From UBA1672 sp051967755 (GTDB lineage: Bacteria; Pseudomonadota; Alphaproteobacteria; Micavibrionales; Micavibrionaceae), in contig JBQDYD010000003.1 of the NCBI GenBank assembly GCA_051967755.1, forward strand, positions 372,001 to 436,000: 64,000 nt of DNA, in the 5' to 3' direction. Below the pieces are notes generated by a model, which searched no databases, was not told the DNA's origin, and saw nothing but the letters and a program-made list of their open reading frames with translations. Positions 54,368 to 62,842 of the stretch are shown piece by piece. The translations under genes were made by a program, and so were the position numbers. Every line of letters starts with the position of its first letter. The stretch's first letter is position 1.

Positions 54368-55186
54368 ATGACAGCAAAAGTAATTGTTCTAAGTGGTTAT
54401 GGTCTAAATTGTGAGGAGGAAACACTTTTCGCGTTTAAGCATAGTGGCCTTGACGGTGATATCGTTCACATTAACGATTTGATTGAAACACCTAGTATGC
54501 TCGATAATTACCAAGTGTTGGCAATTCCGGGCGGCTTTTCTTACGGTGATGATACAGGGTCAGGTAATGCGTTTGCACAGAAAATGAAGCTTGCGCTGTG
54601 GGCTGATCTGAAAAAATTCGTTGAGCGTGATACTATGACAATCGGTATTTGTAATGGATGTCAAATTTTGGTCAATCTAGGCCTCGTCCCTGCATTAAAT
54701 GCATATGGAGAGCGCGATGTAGCGGTTACTTATAATGCCTCGGCACGTTATCAATGCCGATGGATTGATGTGAAAATTGAAAATGATTCACCGTGGTTAG
54801 ATGGGATTGAGACACTTCATATCCCTGTGGCACATGGTGAGGGGCGTTTTATGATGGAAGATGAGACATTGTCATCTCTTAAAGATAATGGGCAGATTGC
54901 TGCACGTTACGTTAAAAATGATGGGTCATATGCAGATGGTGAGTTTCCGTTTAACCCGAATGGTTCAGGATTTGATATCGCCGCAATGACAGATACGTCA
55001 GGCCGCGTTCTTGCCATGATGCCCCACCCTGAACGCGGTATGTTCACATGGCAGCGTGATGATTATGCGGAGCTTAAAGACGCTGCGCAGCGTGAAGGCG
55101 TAGAATTATCAGATGATTCTGATGGTATTCAGATCTTCAAGAACGCTGCGAAATATTTTGAAGTTGCTATGAAAAAGAGCGCTTAA
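54368..55186 (+). CDS. purQ: Phosphoribosylformylglycinamidine synthase glutaminase subunit
   Basis: 272 aa class I glutamine amidotransferase that delivers ammonia to PurL. The nucleophile lies in GICNGCQIL, the oxyanion segment in IPGGFSYGDDTGSG, and the catalytic His/Glu in MPHPERGMF. It is longer than the alphaproteobacterial PurQ (about 225 aa) and matches the form that goes with the fused large PurL. Its stop overlaps the convergent ybjQ stop by 4 nt. Confidence 0.95.
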   Translation: MTAKVIVLSGYGLNCEEETLFAFKHSGLDGDIVHINDLIETPSMLDNYQVLAIPGGFSYGDDTGSGNAFAQKMKLALWADLKKFVERDTMTIGICNGCQILVNLGLVPALNAYGERDVAVTYNASARYQCRWIDVKIENDSPWLDGIETLHIPVAHGEGRFMMEDETLSSLKDNGQIAARYVKNDGSYADGEFPFNPNGSGFDIAAMTDTSGRVLAMMPHPERGMFTWQRDDYAELKDAAQREGVELSDDSDGIQIFKNAAKYFEVAMKKSA

Positions 55187-55524
55187 TCAGATACAGGAAC
55201 AGACTTTGTTTTCAGCTTAACGGCTGTTCCTGTCACGGTGACCATCATCATTCCGTTTGATCCGATCACTTCGCTATCGATGCTAATACCGACAATTGCA
55301 TCGGCGCCAAGGCGTTTGCCCTCTTCTTCGATTTCTCTCAAGGCCGTGTCTTTTGATTCTTTCATCGTCTTTTCATAGGCCTTTGATCGACCGCCGACAA
55401 TATCACGAACCGATGCAAACAGGTCTTTGAAAAGATGGGCGCCAATAATGGCTTCACCCGAAACAATGCCCAGATAGTCTGTGATCTCTTTGCCGTCTAT
55501 CGAATTTGTTGTCGTAACAATCAT
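55183..55524 (-). CDS. YbjQ/UPF0145 family protein
   Basis: 113 aa. MIVTTTNSIDG at the N-terminus, GEAIIGAHLFKDLFASVRDIVGGRS and the helix ALREIEEEGKRLGADAIVGI match the YbjQ family (pentameric, annotated as putative heavy-metal binding; role unknown). It is three bases after nuoF on the same strand, hence probably at the end of a nuoABCDEF-ybjQ transcript, and convergent with purQ. Confidence 0.9.
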   Translation of the reverse strand: MIVTTTNSIDGKEITDYLGIVSGEAIIGAHLFKDLFASVRDIVGGRSKAYEKTMKESKDTALREIEEEGKRLGADAIVGISIDSEVIGSNGMMMVTVTGTAVKLKTKSVPVSD

Positions 55525-55527
55525 TTT

Positions 55528-56808
55528 TTATGCTGCTGCCTTGCGGTATTCCATGATGCGTTTTTCCATTTCAGGACGGAAATGCTTGATAAGACCTTGT
55601 ACGGGCCATGCCGCCGCATCACCGAGAGCACAAATTGTATGACCCTCAACTTCTTTTGTTACTTCAAAGAGTTGATCGATTTCTTCAACCGTTGCATTTC
55701 CTTGAACCATACGTTTCATCATGCGCCAAATCCAGCCCGTACCCTCACGGCATGGTGTGCACTGGCCACAACTTTCATGCATATAGAATTGTGATAAGCG
55801 ACAGATTGCTTGAATAACATCTGTTGATTTATCCATAACGATAACACCGGCTGTACCAAGCCCTGTTCCTACTTCGCGCAATGAGTCGAAGTCCATATGT
55901 ATGGTATCGCATTGCTCTTTCGTCAAAAGCGGTGTCGATGAGCCGCCCGGAATAACAGCCAGAAGATTGTTCCAACCACCACGAACACCACCGCAATGTT
56001 TTTCGATAAGATCTTTTAGCGGAATGCCCATTTCTTCTTCAACGTTACATGGGTTTTCAACATGCCCGGAAATGCAGAAGAGTTTCGTTCCTGCGTTTTT
56101 CTCATCACGGCCAAGGCCGGAGAACCACTTTGCCCCGCGGCGCATAATTGTTGGCACAACGGCGATGGTTTCAACATTATTAACAGTCGTCGGACATGAA
56201 TAAAGTCCGGCCATTGCGGGGAATGGCGGTTTGTTTCTAGGTTGGCCTTTTTTACCCTCGATCGATTCGATCAACGCGGTTTCTTCTCCGCAAATATAGG
56301 CCCCTGCACCACGGTGAACAACAATATCAAAATCCCATCCGGATTTCGCGGCGTTTTTGCCAAGTAAGCCTGCATCATAGGCTTCGTGGATTGCTTTCCA
56401 TAGGCTTGAACTCTCATTATAGAATTCACCACGAACATAGATGTATGCCGCATTCGCACCCATTGCAAAGCCGGCTATTAAAGCACCTTCAATAAGCTTG
56501 TGTGGCTCATTACGAAGGATATCACGGTCTTTACATGTGCCCGGCTCAGATTCATCAGCATTAATCACAAGATAATGCGGGCGGCCGTCAGATTCTTTTG
56601 GCATGAAAGACCATTTTAATCCTGTTGGGAAACCCGCACCGCCACGACCACGCAGGCCTGAGGCTTTCATTTCCTCAATAATACCATCGCGTCCTTTTTT
56701 GATGATAGAGGCTGTTTTATCCCAGTCACCACGCTTTTTGGCATCTTTAAGGGTATAGCTTTCCCAGCCGTATAAATTGGTGAATATGCGATCCTTATCA
56801 CTAAGCAT
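55528..56808 (-). CDS. nuoF: NADH-quinone oxidoreductase subunit F
   Basis: 426 aa NADH-binding flavoprotein. The NADH site GLRGRGGAGFPTGLKW, the FMN-binding segment GAGAYICGEETALIESIEG and the 4Fe-4S (N3) motif SCGQCTPCREG are all present. It oxidises NADH and passes electrons to NuoE and NuoG. The start overlaps the nuoE stop by one base. ybjQ follows after three bases instead of nuoG. Confidence 0.98.
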   Translation of the reverse strand: MLSDKDRIFTNLYGWESYTLKDAKKRGDWDKTASIIKKGRDGIIEEMKASGLRGRGGAGFPTGLKWSFMPKESDGRPHYLVINADESEPGTCKDRDILRNEPHKLIEGALIAGFAMGANAAYIYVRGEFYNESSSLWKAIHEAYDAGLLGKNAAKSGWDFDIVVHRGAGAYICGEETALIESIEGKKGQPRNKPPFPAMAGLYSCPTTVNNVETIAVVPTIMRRGAKWFSGLGRDEKNAGTKLFCISGHVENPCNVEEEMGIPLKDLIEKHCGGVRGGWNNLLAVIPGGSSTPLLTKEQCDTIHMDFDSLREVGTGLGTAGVIVMDKSTDVIQAICRLSQFYMHESCGQCTPCREGTGWIWRMMKRMVQGNATVEEIDQLFEVTKEVEGHTICALGDAAAWPVQGLIKHFRPEMEKRIMEYRKAAA

Positions 56809-57467
56809 TACACCACCTTCGCTTTCTTGGCTTGATCTTTTAATGTTGTTGGGCCTGCCGCAGACATAGAGGCTTTGCGGCCTGTTTGTGAACCGACAGT
56901 TGGTTGCATGTCTTCTGAAAGAATGTTCAAAAGCTCACGCATATTATCGGGGGTTAGGTCCTCGTAATAATCATCATTAATTTGCACCATTGGCGCATTC
57001 ACACACGCGCCAAGACACTCAACTTCCATAAGGCTGAATTTACCGTCTTCTGTTGTTTCATTCATGCCAATGCCAAGCTGTTCAGTGGCGGCGTTTACAA
57101 TATCACTTGAACCACATAACCAGCACGGTGTTGTTGTACAGAATTGAACCAGATATTTACCAACGGGTGCGGTGTTGTACATAGAATAGAAGCTGGCAAC
57201 CTCGTACACTTTAACTTTTGGCATACTCAGCATCTCTGCGATATGATCCATTGCTGCGCGTGGAATCCAGCCGCCGAAAGGTGGTGTTGCTTTTTCCCCT
57301 TCCTGGGCCATCTGTCTTTGTGCCAAATCAAGAAGCGGCATAACAGCGGATTGCTGTCTGCCTGATGGGTACAGCTCTATAATATCTTGCGCATGCTTCT
57401 GATACACTTTGGTGAATTCAAAATGCTCAGGCTGGTAATCTGCATGTAAATCAAACGGCTTTTTCAT
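56808..57467 (-). CDS. nuoE: NADH-quinone oxidoreductase subunit E
   Basis: 219 aa thioredoxin-like subunit with the 2Fe-2S cluster N1a. The ligands lie in CTTTPCWLCG and LGACVNAP. MPKVKVYEVASFYSMYN is conserved. The last 45 residues (after ILSEDMQPT) are a low-complexity Lys/Ala-rich tail. It is nine bases after nuoD and overlaps nuoF by one base. Confidence 0.97.
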   Translation of the reverse strand: MKKPFDLHADYQPEHFEFTKVYQKHAQDIIELYPSGRQQSAVMPLLDLAQRQMAQEGEKATPPFGGWIPRAAMDHIAEMLSMPKVKVYEVASFYSMYNTAPVGKYLVQFCTTTPCWLCGSSDIVNAATEQLGIGMNETTEDGKFSLMEVECLGACVNAPMVQINDDYYEDLTPDNMRELLNILSEDMQPTVGSQTGRKASMSAAGPTTLKDQAKKAKVV

Positions 57468-57476
57468 TATTATTTC

Positions 57477-58697
57477 CTAGCGGTCAATTTCCCCGAAGAC
57501 GATATCCAATGAACCGATAATCGATACTGTATCGGCCAGTTGGTGTCCTTTGCTCATAAAGTCCAATGCTTGTAGGTGTGCAAAGCCCGGAGCACGAATA
57601 CGGCAACGGTAAGGTTTGTTTGTGCCATCACTTACTAAGTACACACCGAATTCACCTTTTGGTGCTTCTACTGCGGTATATGTTTCACCGGCAGGAACAT
57701 GAAACCCTTCGGTAAAGAGTTTAAAGTGGTGGATTAAGGCCTCCATGGAGTTTTTCATCTCCGCGCGCGGCGGTGGTGAAACCTTGTAATCGTTAACCTT
57801 CACGTATCCTTCGGGCATGTTCTCGATGCATTGTTTCATGATTTTGATTGATTCATACATCTCGGCAACACGTACCAGATATCTTGCATAACAATCGCCT
57901 GTTTTACCGACAGGGATGTCAAAGTCCAGTTCGTCATAAACCTCATAAGGCTGGCTTTTGCGTAAGTCCCAAGCAAGACCTGAGCCACGCAACATAGGGC
58001 CGGAGAATCCCCAATCTTGAGCTTCTTCGGCTGTAACAACGCCGATATCGACTGTGCGTTGTTTAAAGATACGGTTTTCTGTCAAAAGGCTTTCAAGGTC
58101 TGAAATGAACTTAGGAAGCTCCTCACACCATTGATAAATATCTTCTGCCAATCCATCAGGCATATCTTGAGCGACACCACCGGGGCGGAAGTAATTTGCA
58201 TGAAGACGCGCACCACAGACACGCTCATAAAATTCCATACCTTTTTCACGTTCCTCAAAACCCCACAGCGCAGGTGTAAGTGCACCAACGTCAAGGGCAA
58301 AGGTCGTGATGTTTAGAATATGGTTCAAGACACGGCCCAATTCACAATACAGGACGCGTATATATTGTCCGCGTTTAGGTACGGTGATGCCTAGTAATTT
58401 TTCAGTAGCAAGCGTGAAGGCGTGCTCTTGGTTCATCGGTGCGACATAATCGAGCCTATCAAAATACGGAACTGCCTGCGTATATGTTTTATACTCAATA
58501 AGCTTTTCCGTACCGCGATGTAGTAACCCAATGTGCGGGTCTGCACGTTCTACGATTTCCCCTTCCATTTCCAGAACAAGACGAAGCACCCCGTGCGCGG
58601 CCGGGTGCTGGGGGCCAAAGTTCATGGTAAAGGGCTTAATTTGTGTTTCATCCCCAATCATAACGTCGGGGGTATCTACTCTATCAGTCAGAGGCAT
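57477..58697 (-). CDS. nuoD: NADH-quinone oxidoreductase subunit D
   Basis: 406 aa quinone-site subunit related to the hydrogenase large subunit. FGPQHPAAHGVLRLVLEM, IGLLHRGTEKLIE, YVAPMNQEHAF and GDCYARYLVR are conserved; the invariant His and Tyr of the quinone head-group site occur in these blocks. It overlaps nuoC by 14 nt. Confidence 0.98.
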   Translation of the reverse strand: MPLTDRVDTPDVMIGDETQIKPFTMNFGPQHPAAHGVLRLVLEMEGEIVERADPHIGLLHRGTEKLIEYKTYTQAVPYFDRLDYVAPMNQEHAFTLATEKLLGITVPKRGQYIRVLYCELGRVLNHILNITTFALDVGALTPALWGFEEREKGMEFYERVCGARLHANYFRPGGVAQDMPDGLAEDIYQWCEELPKFISDLESLLTENRIFKQRTVDIGVVTAEEAQDWGFSGPMLRGSGLAWDLRKSQPYEVYDELDFDIPVGKTGDCYARYLVRVAEMYESIKIMKQCIENMPEGYVKVNDYKVSPPPRAEMKNSMEALIHHFKLFTEGFHVPAGETYTAVEAPKGEFGVYLVSDGTNKPYRCRIRAPGFAHLQALDFMSKGHQLADTVSIIGSLDIVFGEIDR

Positions 58698-59394
58698 TAG
58701 CTTCTACCTCCTCTTCTGTTTCTTCATTGTCGTTTGTTTGCTCTTCTAGATGCGGAATGTCTTTTGTACTTTTCCAGCCATGAGGGGGAATAGCGCCCTT
58801 TTCATCACCGGGGAGCTGCATATCTGTCATGCCCTCCCATGGGCTGACAAAGTCAAATCGACGAAAGTCTTGTGTTAATTTCACAGGTTCATAAACAACG
58901 CGTTTTTGCTCATCATCATATCTAAGCTCAACATACCCCGTTAGCGGGAAATCTTTACGTTGCGGGTGACCTTCAAAACCATAATCAGTCAAGATACGAC
59001 GAAGATCCGGGTTGTCAGAGAATAGAACACCGTACATATCCCATACTTCGCGTTCAAACCACAGCGCTGCGCTAAATAGGCTTGTCGCACTTGGTACAAT
59101 CTGTTCGTCTTCAATGGCAATTTTCACGCGGGCGCGATTATTTTGACGCATTGAAAGCAATGTATACACAACCTCAAAACGCTCCGGCCTTTCCGGGTAA
59201 TCTACCCCTAAAAGGTCTATCAGCGTTGTGAATTCACATTCACGGTCATCACGTAAGAATTGTAGAACAGGCAAAATGCCGTCAGGCTTTGCATGCAAAA
59301 CCAATTCATTATGGATGAACTCATGCTTGATAATATGAGAGCCAAGCTTCTCATATATGTAATCGGCTAAATCTTTGAGGGACTCATCGGGCAA
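58684..59394 (-). CDS. nuoC: NADH-quinone oxidoreductase subunit C
   Basis: 236 aa 30-kDa subunit. The family signature ERFEVVYTLLSMRQNNR and ERDVWDMYGV-like ERE VWDMYGVLFSDNPDLRRILTDYGFEGHPQRKDFPL is present (the segment from VWDMYGV to GHPQRKDF). The start is TTG at 59394, supported by GAGAGGA about eight bases upstream; no ATG is available. A Glu-rich C-terminal tail follows the normal end. It overlaps nuoB by 11 nt and nuoD by 14 nt. Confidence 0.96.
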   Translation of the reverse strand: MPDESLKDLADYIYEKLGSHIIKHEFIHNELVLHAKPDGILPVLQFLRDDRECEFTTLIDLLGVDYPERPERFEVVYTLLSMRQNNRARVKIAIEDEQIVPSATSLFSAALWFEREVWDMYGVLFSDNPDLRRILTDYGFEGHPQRKDFPLTGYVELRYDDEQKRVVYEPVKLTQDFRRFDFVSPWEGMTDMQLPGDEKGAIPPHGWKSTKDIPHLEEQTNDNEETEEEVEANASD

Positions 59395-59959
59395 TGCGTG
59401 TATCCTCTCTTTGAATTTTCTTTTGAAGCTGCATAAGGCCGTAAATCATGCCTTCCGCTGTCGGGGGGCAGCCGGGAATATAAATATCAACAGGCACAAT
59501 GCGGTCACAACCACGGACAACTGAATATGAATAATGGTAATAGCCACCGCCGTTTGCGCAAGACCCCATAGAAACAACCCATCTTGGTTCCGGCATTTGG
59601 TCGTAAACACGACGCAGCGCGGGAGCCATTTTATTCGTAAGTGTTCCTGCAACAATCATAACGTCAGATTGTCGCGGCGACGGGCGAGGAATGATGCCGA
59701 AGCGGTCCAAGTCATAGCGACTCATGTAGGCATGGATCATTTCAACAGCGCAGCATGCCAAGCCGAATGTCATTGGCCATAAAGACCCTGTGCGCGCCCA
59801 ATCAAATAAACGATCCGCATTTGTTAAAATAAAGCCTTTTTCATCTAAGGTCTTTGACAACGCTGCCGGCACTACATCTTGTTGTGAAGCAGGAGGAAGT
59901 GGATTTCCTGTACTGAGCCCATACTGAGGAGCTTCTATGATTTTTTTATCGTGTCCCAT
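59384..59959 (-). CDS. nuoB: NADH-quinone oxidoreductase subunit B
   Basis: 191 aa subunit carrying cluster N2, the last iron-sulfur centre before quinone. The adjacent-cysteine motif is in GLACCAVEM; other ligands are in SMGSCANGGG and IPGCPPTAE. The N-terminal 35 residues are variable, as usual. It follows nuoA by three bases and overlaps nuoC. Confidence 0.98.
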   Translation of the reverse strand: MGHDKKIIEAPQYGLSTGNPLPPASQQDVVPAALSKTLDEKGFILTNADRLFDWARTGSLWPMTFGLACCAVEMIHAYMSRYDLDRFGIIPRPSPRQSDVMIVAGTLTNKMAPALRRVYDQMPEPRWVVSMGSCANGGGYYHYSYSVVRGCDRIVPVDIYIPGCPPTAEGMIYGLMQLQKKIQREDTRIAR

Positions 59960-59962
59960 AAA

Positions 59963-60334
59963 TTATTCCCACTCTAGGCCGCCTTTTTTCCATTCATATA
60001 TAAATCCGATGGTCAAAACACCTAAGAAAACCATCATAGACCAAAATCCGAAAACCCCAATTTTACCAAGGGTTATTGCCCAAGGGAAAAGGAATGCAAT
60101 TTCTAAATCAAAGATTATAAAAAGAAGTGTGACCAAATAGAAACGCACATCAAATTTATTGCGTGCATCTGAAAAGGCATCGAATCCACATTCATATGCG
60201 GAGAGCTTTTCAGCATCAGGGTTACGAATACCAACCAACAAAGAGCCCAGTACCATGGCAATCGAGATCGTTGCTGCGATTGCAAGGAAAACAAGGATGG
60301 GTAAGTATTCAAGTAATAAATCTTGTGAAGCCAT
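59963..60334 (-). CDS. nuoA: NADH-quinone oxidoreductase subunit A
   Basis: 123 aa with three membrane helices. KLSAYECGFDAFSDARNKFDVRF-type loop is recognisable (YECGFD is the marker), followed by FLLFIIFDLEIAFLFPW-like sequence LLFIIFDLEIAFLFPWA. The longer frame from 60370 adds 12 unconserved residues; the ATG at 60334 is the usual start. It opens the nuoABCDEF block. No clear promoter hexamers were found in the 117 bp upstream, so it may be read from the gene pair before it. Confidence 0.96.
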   Translation of the reverse strand: MASQDLLLEYLPILVFLAIAATISIAMVLGSLLVGIRNPDAEKLSAYECGFDAFSDARNKFDVRFYLVTLLFIIFDLEIAFLFPWAITLGKIGVFGFWSMMVFLGVLTIGFIYEWKKGGLEWE

Positions 60335-60451
60335 GTAACATTCTCTAGGGGTGCTTGAATTTACAAACATGTTTTAGCAGCTTAAATCTGCATTGAAAAC
60401 ACCTTTAAGCCCTGTAATTTAGATTTTTTTTATTTAAAAAGTATAACTTCC

Positions 60452-60754
60452 CTATTTTAATCTAAGTGGAACTTCGACGCCGGATTCTGCTGTGTTCGTT
60501 TCCATGTCAATTAAAAGCAAGGTAATTGAGGGGACTTTTGTAAGATAGGTTTCGAATTCACCGTCTAATGTAATACCGAAAGAGAGTTGATAATCCTCGA
60601 ATTGGAAGATCAATTCATGTTCATTTTGTATGTATTGGAGCTCTAATAATGCATCTTCAAACGGGTCGGCATGCAAAATCGTAACGGTGTCATCTTCTTT
60701 ATTGATGCAAATATCTGCTGTCGTTTGCTCCAGTAAAGATGGTAACTCTTCCAT
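60452..60754 (-). CDS. Unknown small acidic protein
   Basis: 100 aa, highly acidic, without signal or membrane segments. The middle and C-terminal parts read as alternating beta strands (DDTVTILHADPF, HELIFQFEDYQLSFGITLDG, SITLLLIDME). Not recognised. It lies 20 bases after the 323-aa unknown gene on the same strand and shares its promoter; nuoA follows 117 bp later. Confidence 0.65.
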   Translation of the reverse strand: MEELPSLLEQTTADICINKEDDTVTILHADPFEDALLELQYIQNEHELIFQFEDYQLSFGITLDGEFETYLTKVPSITLLLIDMETNTAESGVEVPLRLK

Positions 60755-60774
60755 GATAGCCTTTTATGTAATGA

Positions 60775-61746
60775 TCAGCCATGTTCAAGGGTAAGGTTTT
60801 GATCACGGCCAAGATTGAATGGATTGCCCATTCTTGAAACAAGATTACCTGCTTGTGATGCACTTTGCAATGCGGCGTATTTGGTCTCTGATTCCACTGA
60901 CCCAAGAACCATTCTTTGAAACCCGTCTTTCGCATTTTGGCCAAAGATGCCGGCAAGTGCAGAAATGCCCTTAACAATCATACCCATGAAACCCATGCGA
61001 TCCGTTGCGGCGTCAAACACCCTTGATAGGCTGTCAGAGCTGAGCTGGTCAATATCTGTGGATACATCCATTTGTGTTCTGTCTGTTTCCGGTGCGCGGT
61101 CCCTATTTTGCGAAGGTGCTGTTGTTACTTCGTTAAGGGTAACTGCAGCAAGGCCGCCACCTGCGATTTGTGATTCTGTAACAAAGCCGTCTGTTAAGCG
61201 TCGCTCGCCGTTTCTTGCAAGCTCTTCTTTGCGCTCTTGCACTCTACGCGCGGCATTTTGCACCGTGGCTGCGCCAATGTCTCTTAAGCGTGCATCAGGG
61301 TTGCGTGCGCGTTCTTCGTTGTAGGCTTCCATTACATCTGACGGATCCAGTCCATATGCAGAAGCTTTGTTGTATGCGCCGATCTCATCGCCTACCACCG
61401 CATGTGACACAACCTCAATGATTTGAGTGCTGGTTTCATAATCCGGAGATGATTCGTCAAGTTGCCCGTTATCGGACATAACAGTCTCTATGGCATTCGA
61501 TACCATGCTGGCCTGTTGGCCCTTTGTGAATTCGTTGATTTCAAGAAGTGTTTCTAATGGCTTGCCCAAAGGTGAATTTAAAAGTGCCTCTGACGCGACA
61601 TTTCCTGTTGCGTTGTCAAGTAATGGGACTGTGATAGGAAGAGATGCTACACCAAGTGTAGTTCCAAGAGTCATGTTTCGCCCAAGAATGCTTTTCCCAA
61701 CATTCCAAGCGCCACTTAATCCTCTAACGATTACGCCACCAGCCAT
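60775..61746 (-). CDS. Unknown protein of 323 residues
   Basis: Not recognised. The N-terminal 55 residues are mildly hydrophobic and Gly-rich (ASLPITVPLLDNATGNVA) without a typical signal peptide. Residues about 65-190 are polar and helical (GLDPSDVMEAYNEERARNPDARLRD, then AARRVQERKEELARNGERR). A Thr/Asp-rich linker follows, then a short hydrophobic helix (MGFMGMIVKGISALAGIF). GGGG lies eight bases before the ATG. It is expressed from the best consensus promoter in the window. Possibly a membrane-associated or structural protein restricted to a narrow lineage; this is inference. Confidence 0.68.
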   Translation of the reverse strand: MAGGVIVRGLSGAWNVGKSILGRNMTLGTTLGVASLPITVPLLDNATGNVASEALLNSPLGKPLETLLEINEFTKGQQASMVSNAIETVMSDNGQLDESSPDYETSTQIIEVVSHAVVGDEIGAYNKASAYGLDPSDVMEAYNEERARNPDARLRDIGAATVQNAARRVQERKEELARNGERRLTDGFVTESQIAGGGLAAVTLNEVTTAPSQNRDRAPETDRTQMDVSTDIDQLSSDSLSRVFDAATDRMGFMGMIVKGISALAGIFGQNAKDGFQRMVLGSVESETKYAALQSASQAGNLVSRMGNPFNLGRDQNLTLEHG

Positions 61747-61789
61747 AATTATATACCCCGATAATTTTTTATCTTTATATTTTTACGAC

Positions 61790-61819
61790 ATTATAGCTGT
61801 CTATTATGCACTTTGTCAA
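61790..61819 (-). promoter_or_regulatory. Consensus sigma-70 promoter of the 323-aa unknown gene
   Basis: Minus-strand TTGACA (61814-61819) and TATAAT (61790-61795) are both perfect consensus hexamers, 18 bp apart. The start codon is 43 bases downstream of the -10 box. It is the strongest promoter-like sequence seen here and may also feed the small downstream gene and the nuo genes. Confidence 0.8.
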
Positions 61820-61880
61820 AATTACTTTCACAAAGTTTCATTAATTTAATAATGGGGGGATTATTATAAATAAAGGCATC

Positions 61881-61896
61881 TCCCCTGCTTGGGGGA
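61881..61896 (-). terminator. Possible terminator after tRNA-Asp
   Basis: A G/C-rich 5-bp stem TCCCC/GGGGA with a six-base loop lies 14 bases after the tRNA 3' end on the minus strand. The following stretch (GAUGCCUUUAUUUAUAAU) is only moderately U-rich, so termination may be partial. Confidence 0.4.
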
Positions 61897-61909
61897 AGAA
61901 GATCTCAAA

Positions 61910-61986
61910 TGGCGCGAGTGACGAGACTTGAACTCGCGGCCTCCGCCGTGACAGGGCGGCGCTCTAACCAACTGAGCTACACCCGC
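61910..61986 (-). tRNA. tRNA-Asp (GUC)
   Basis: 77 bases including encoded CCA. The acceptor stem GCGGGTG/CACTCGC pairs over seven positions with one G-U; the D arm is GCTC...GAGC with AGTTGGTTA; the anticodon stem is CCGCC/GGCGG around the loop CTGTCAC, giving GUC; the T arm is GCGAG TTCAAGT CTCGT. The discriminator base is G. Sequence and structure match alphaproteobacterial tRNA-Asp. Confidence 0.97.
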
Positions 61987-62004
61987 GCATCTGAGATGGA
62001 GAGT

Positions 62005-62034
62005 TTGATATCACCATTGTCCTGTTTTCGTCAA
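62005..62034 (-). promoter_or_regulatory. tRNA-Asp promoter
   Basis: Minus-strand TTGACG (62029-62034) and TATCAA (62005-62010) with an 18-bp spacer; the mature tRNA begins 18 bases after the -10 box. Confidence 0.65.
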
Positions 62035-62089
62035 GCACGATATTTAAAAAATTTAAAAAAAGTAACGATAATATTCAGAAGACGAAGAA

Positions 62090-62120
62090 ACCTATGTAAA
62101 TCTAACATAAGGACATAGGT
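62090..62120 (+). promoter_or_regulatory. Inverted repeat over the ribosome-binding site of the peroxiredoxin-like gene
   Basis: ACCTATGT (62090-62097) and its exact complement ACATAGGT (62113-62120) flank 15 bases that contain the AAGG of the ribosome-binding site. The ATG follows two bases after the second arm. Folding would partly hide the start region, or the repeat could be an operator. Confidence 0.5.
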
Positions 62121-62122
62121 AT

Positions 62123-62839
62123 ATGAGATTCATTATTCCCGTTTTGGCGTTGTCATTTTTCTTTTCCGCGCCGGCATTATCTGAAGGGACTGTTACAGAA
62201 AAATTAGAGCAGCGAAAAAAGGACTTTGGTTCTAAGGCAGAACCGCAAAAACGAAAAGATTATGACGAAGGTGTTGAGTTTGTTCGTCAAGCAGGTGTTG
62301 TCGGGCGTGCAAAGAGTGTTGGCGATACCGCACCTGATTTTACGTTAAAAAGTGCTGCGGGGGATGATGTAACGTTATCAAATCTTTTAAAGACTGGCCC
62401 GGTGGTTATGATTTGGTATCGCGGTGAATGGTGCCCTTATTGTAATATTCATTTAGAAGACGTTCAGGCGCATCTGGGTGAGTTTAAAGAGGCAGGCGCA
62501 CATATCGTCGCGATCAGCCCTGAGACACCTGACCATGGCTGGACACTGCAGGATAAGAAAAGCATTGAATATTATGTTTTAAGTGATCTGGGCAGCGCTG
62601 TGGCCAAAGAATACGGCGTTGCATATACCCTGCCGCCTAAAATCGCGGAGTATTACCAAGATGGCTTTGGTCTTCATGAGAAAAATAACGATGACAGTAA
62701 TATCCTGCCGATTGCCGCGTCATATGTGATCGGACAAGACGGTAAAATTACGTACGCATTTTTGGACGCAGATTATAGAAAGCGCGCAGAAACATCAGTT
62801 CTGTTGTCAGAAGTTCAAAAGCTTAAGCGCGCCCAATAG
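62123..62839 (+). CDS. Exported peroxiredoxin-like (AhpC/TSA family) protein
   Basis: 238 aa. A signal peptide (about 1-20, FIIPVLALSFFFSAPALS) precedes a helical, charged stretch (to about 62) and a thioredoxin-fold AhpC/TSA domain: GDTAPDFTLKSAAGDDVTLS, then VVMIWYRGEWCPYCN with Cys104 and Cys107, and VAISPETPDHG. The CPYC arrangement is that of the peroxiredoxin-like family rather than classical 2-Cys AhpC. It should reduce peroxides or act as thiol-disulfide protein in the periplasm. AAGGA lies nine bases before the ATG. It converges with ald, three bases away. Confidence 0.9.
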   Translation: MRFIIPVLALSFFFSAPALSEGTVTEKLEQRKKDFGSKAEPQKRKDYDEGVEFVRQAGVVGRAKSVGDTAPDFTLKSAAGDDVTLSNLLKTGPVVMIWYRGEWCPYCNIHLEDVQAHLGEFKEAGAHIVAISPETPDHGWTLQDKKSIEYYVLSDLGSAVAKEYGVAYTLPPKIAEYYQDGFGLHEKNNDDSNILPIAASYVIGQDGKITYAFLDADYRKRAETSVLLSEVQKLKRAQ

Positions 62840-62842
62840 AAT

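Noticed and set aside
60335..60451. nuoA promoter
   Set aside because: Several AT-rich hexamers occur, but none pair at 16-18 bp with four or more matches on both sides.
61747..61986. tRNA-Asp as the attachment site of an integrated element
   Set aside because: No integrase gene, no repeated tRNA 3' end, and housekeeping genes lie on both sides.
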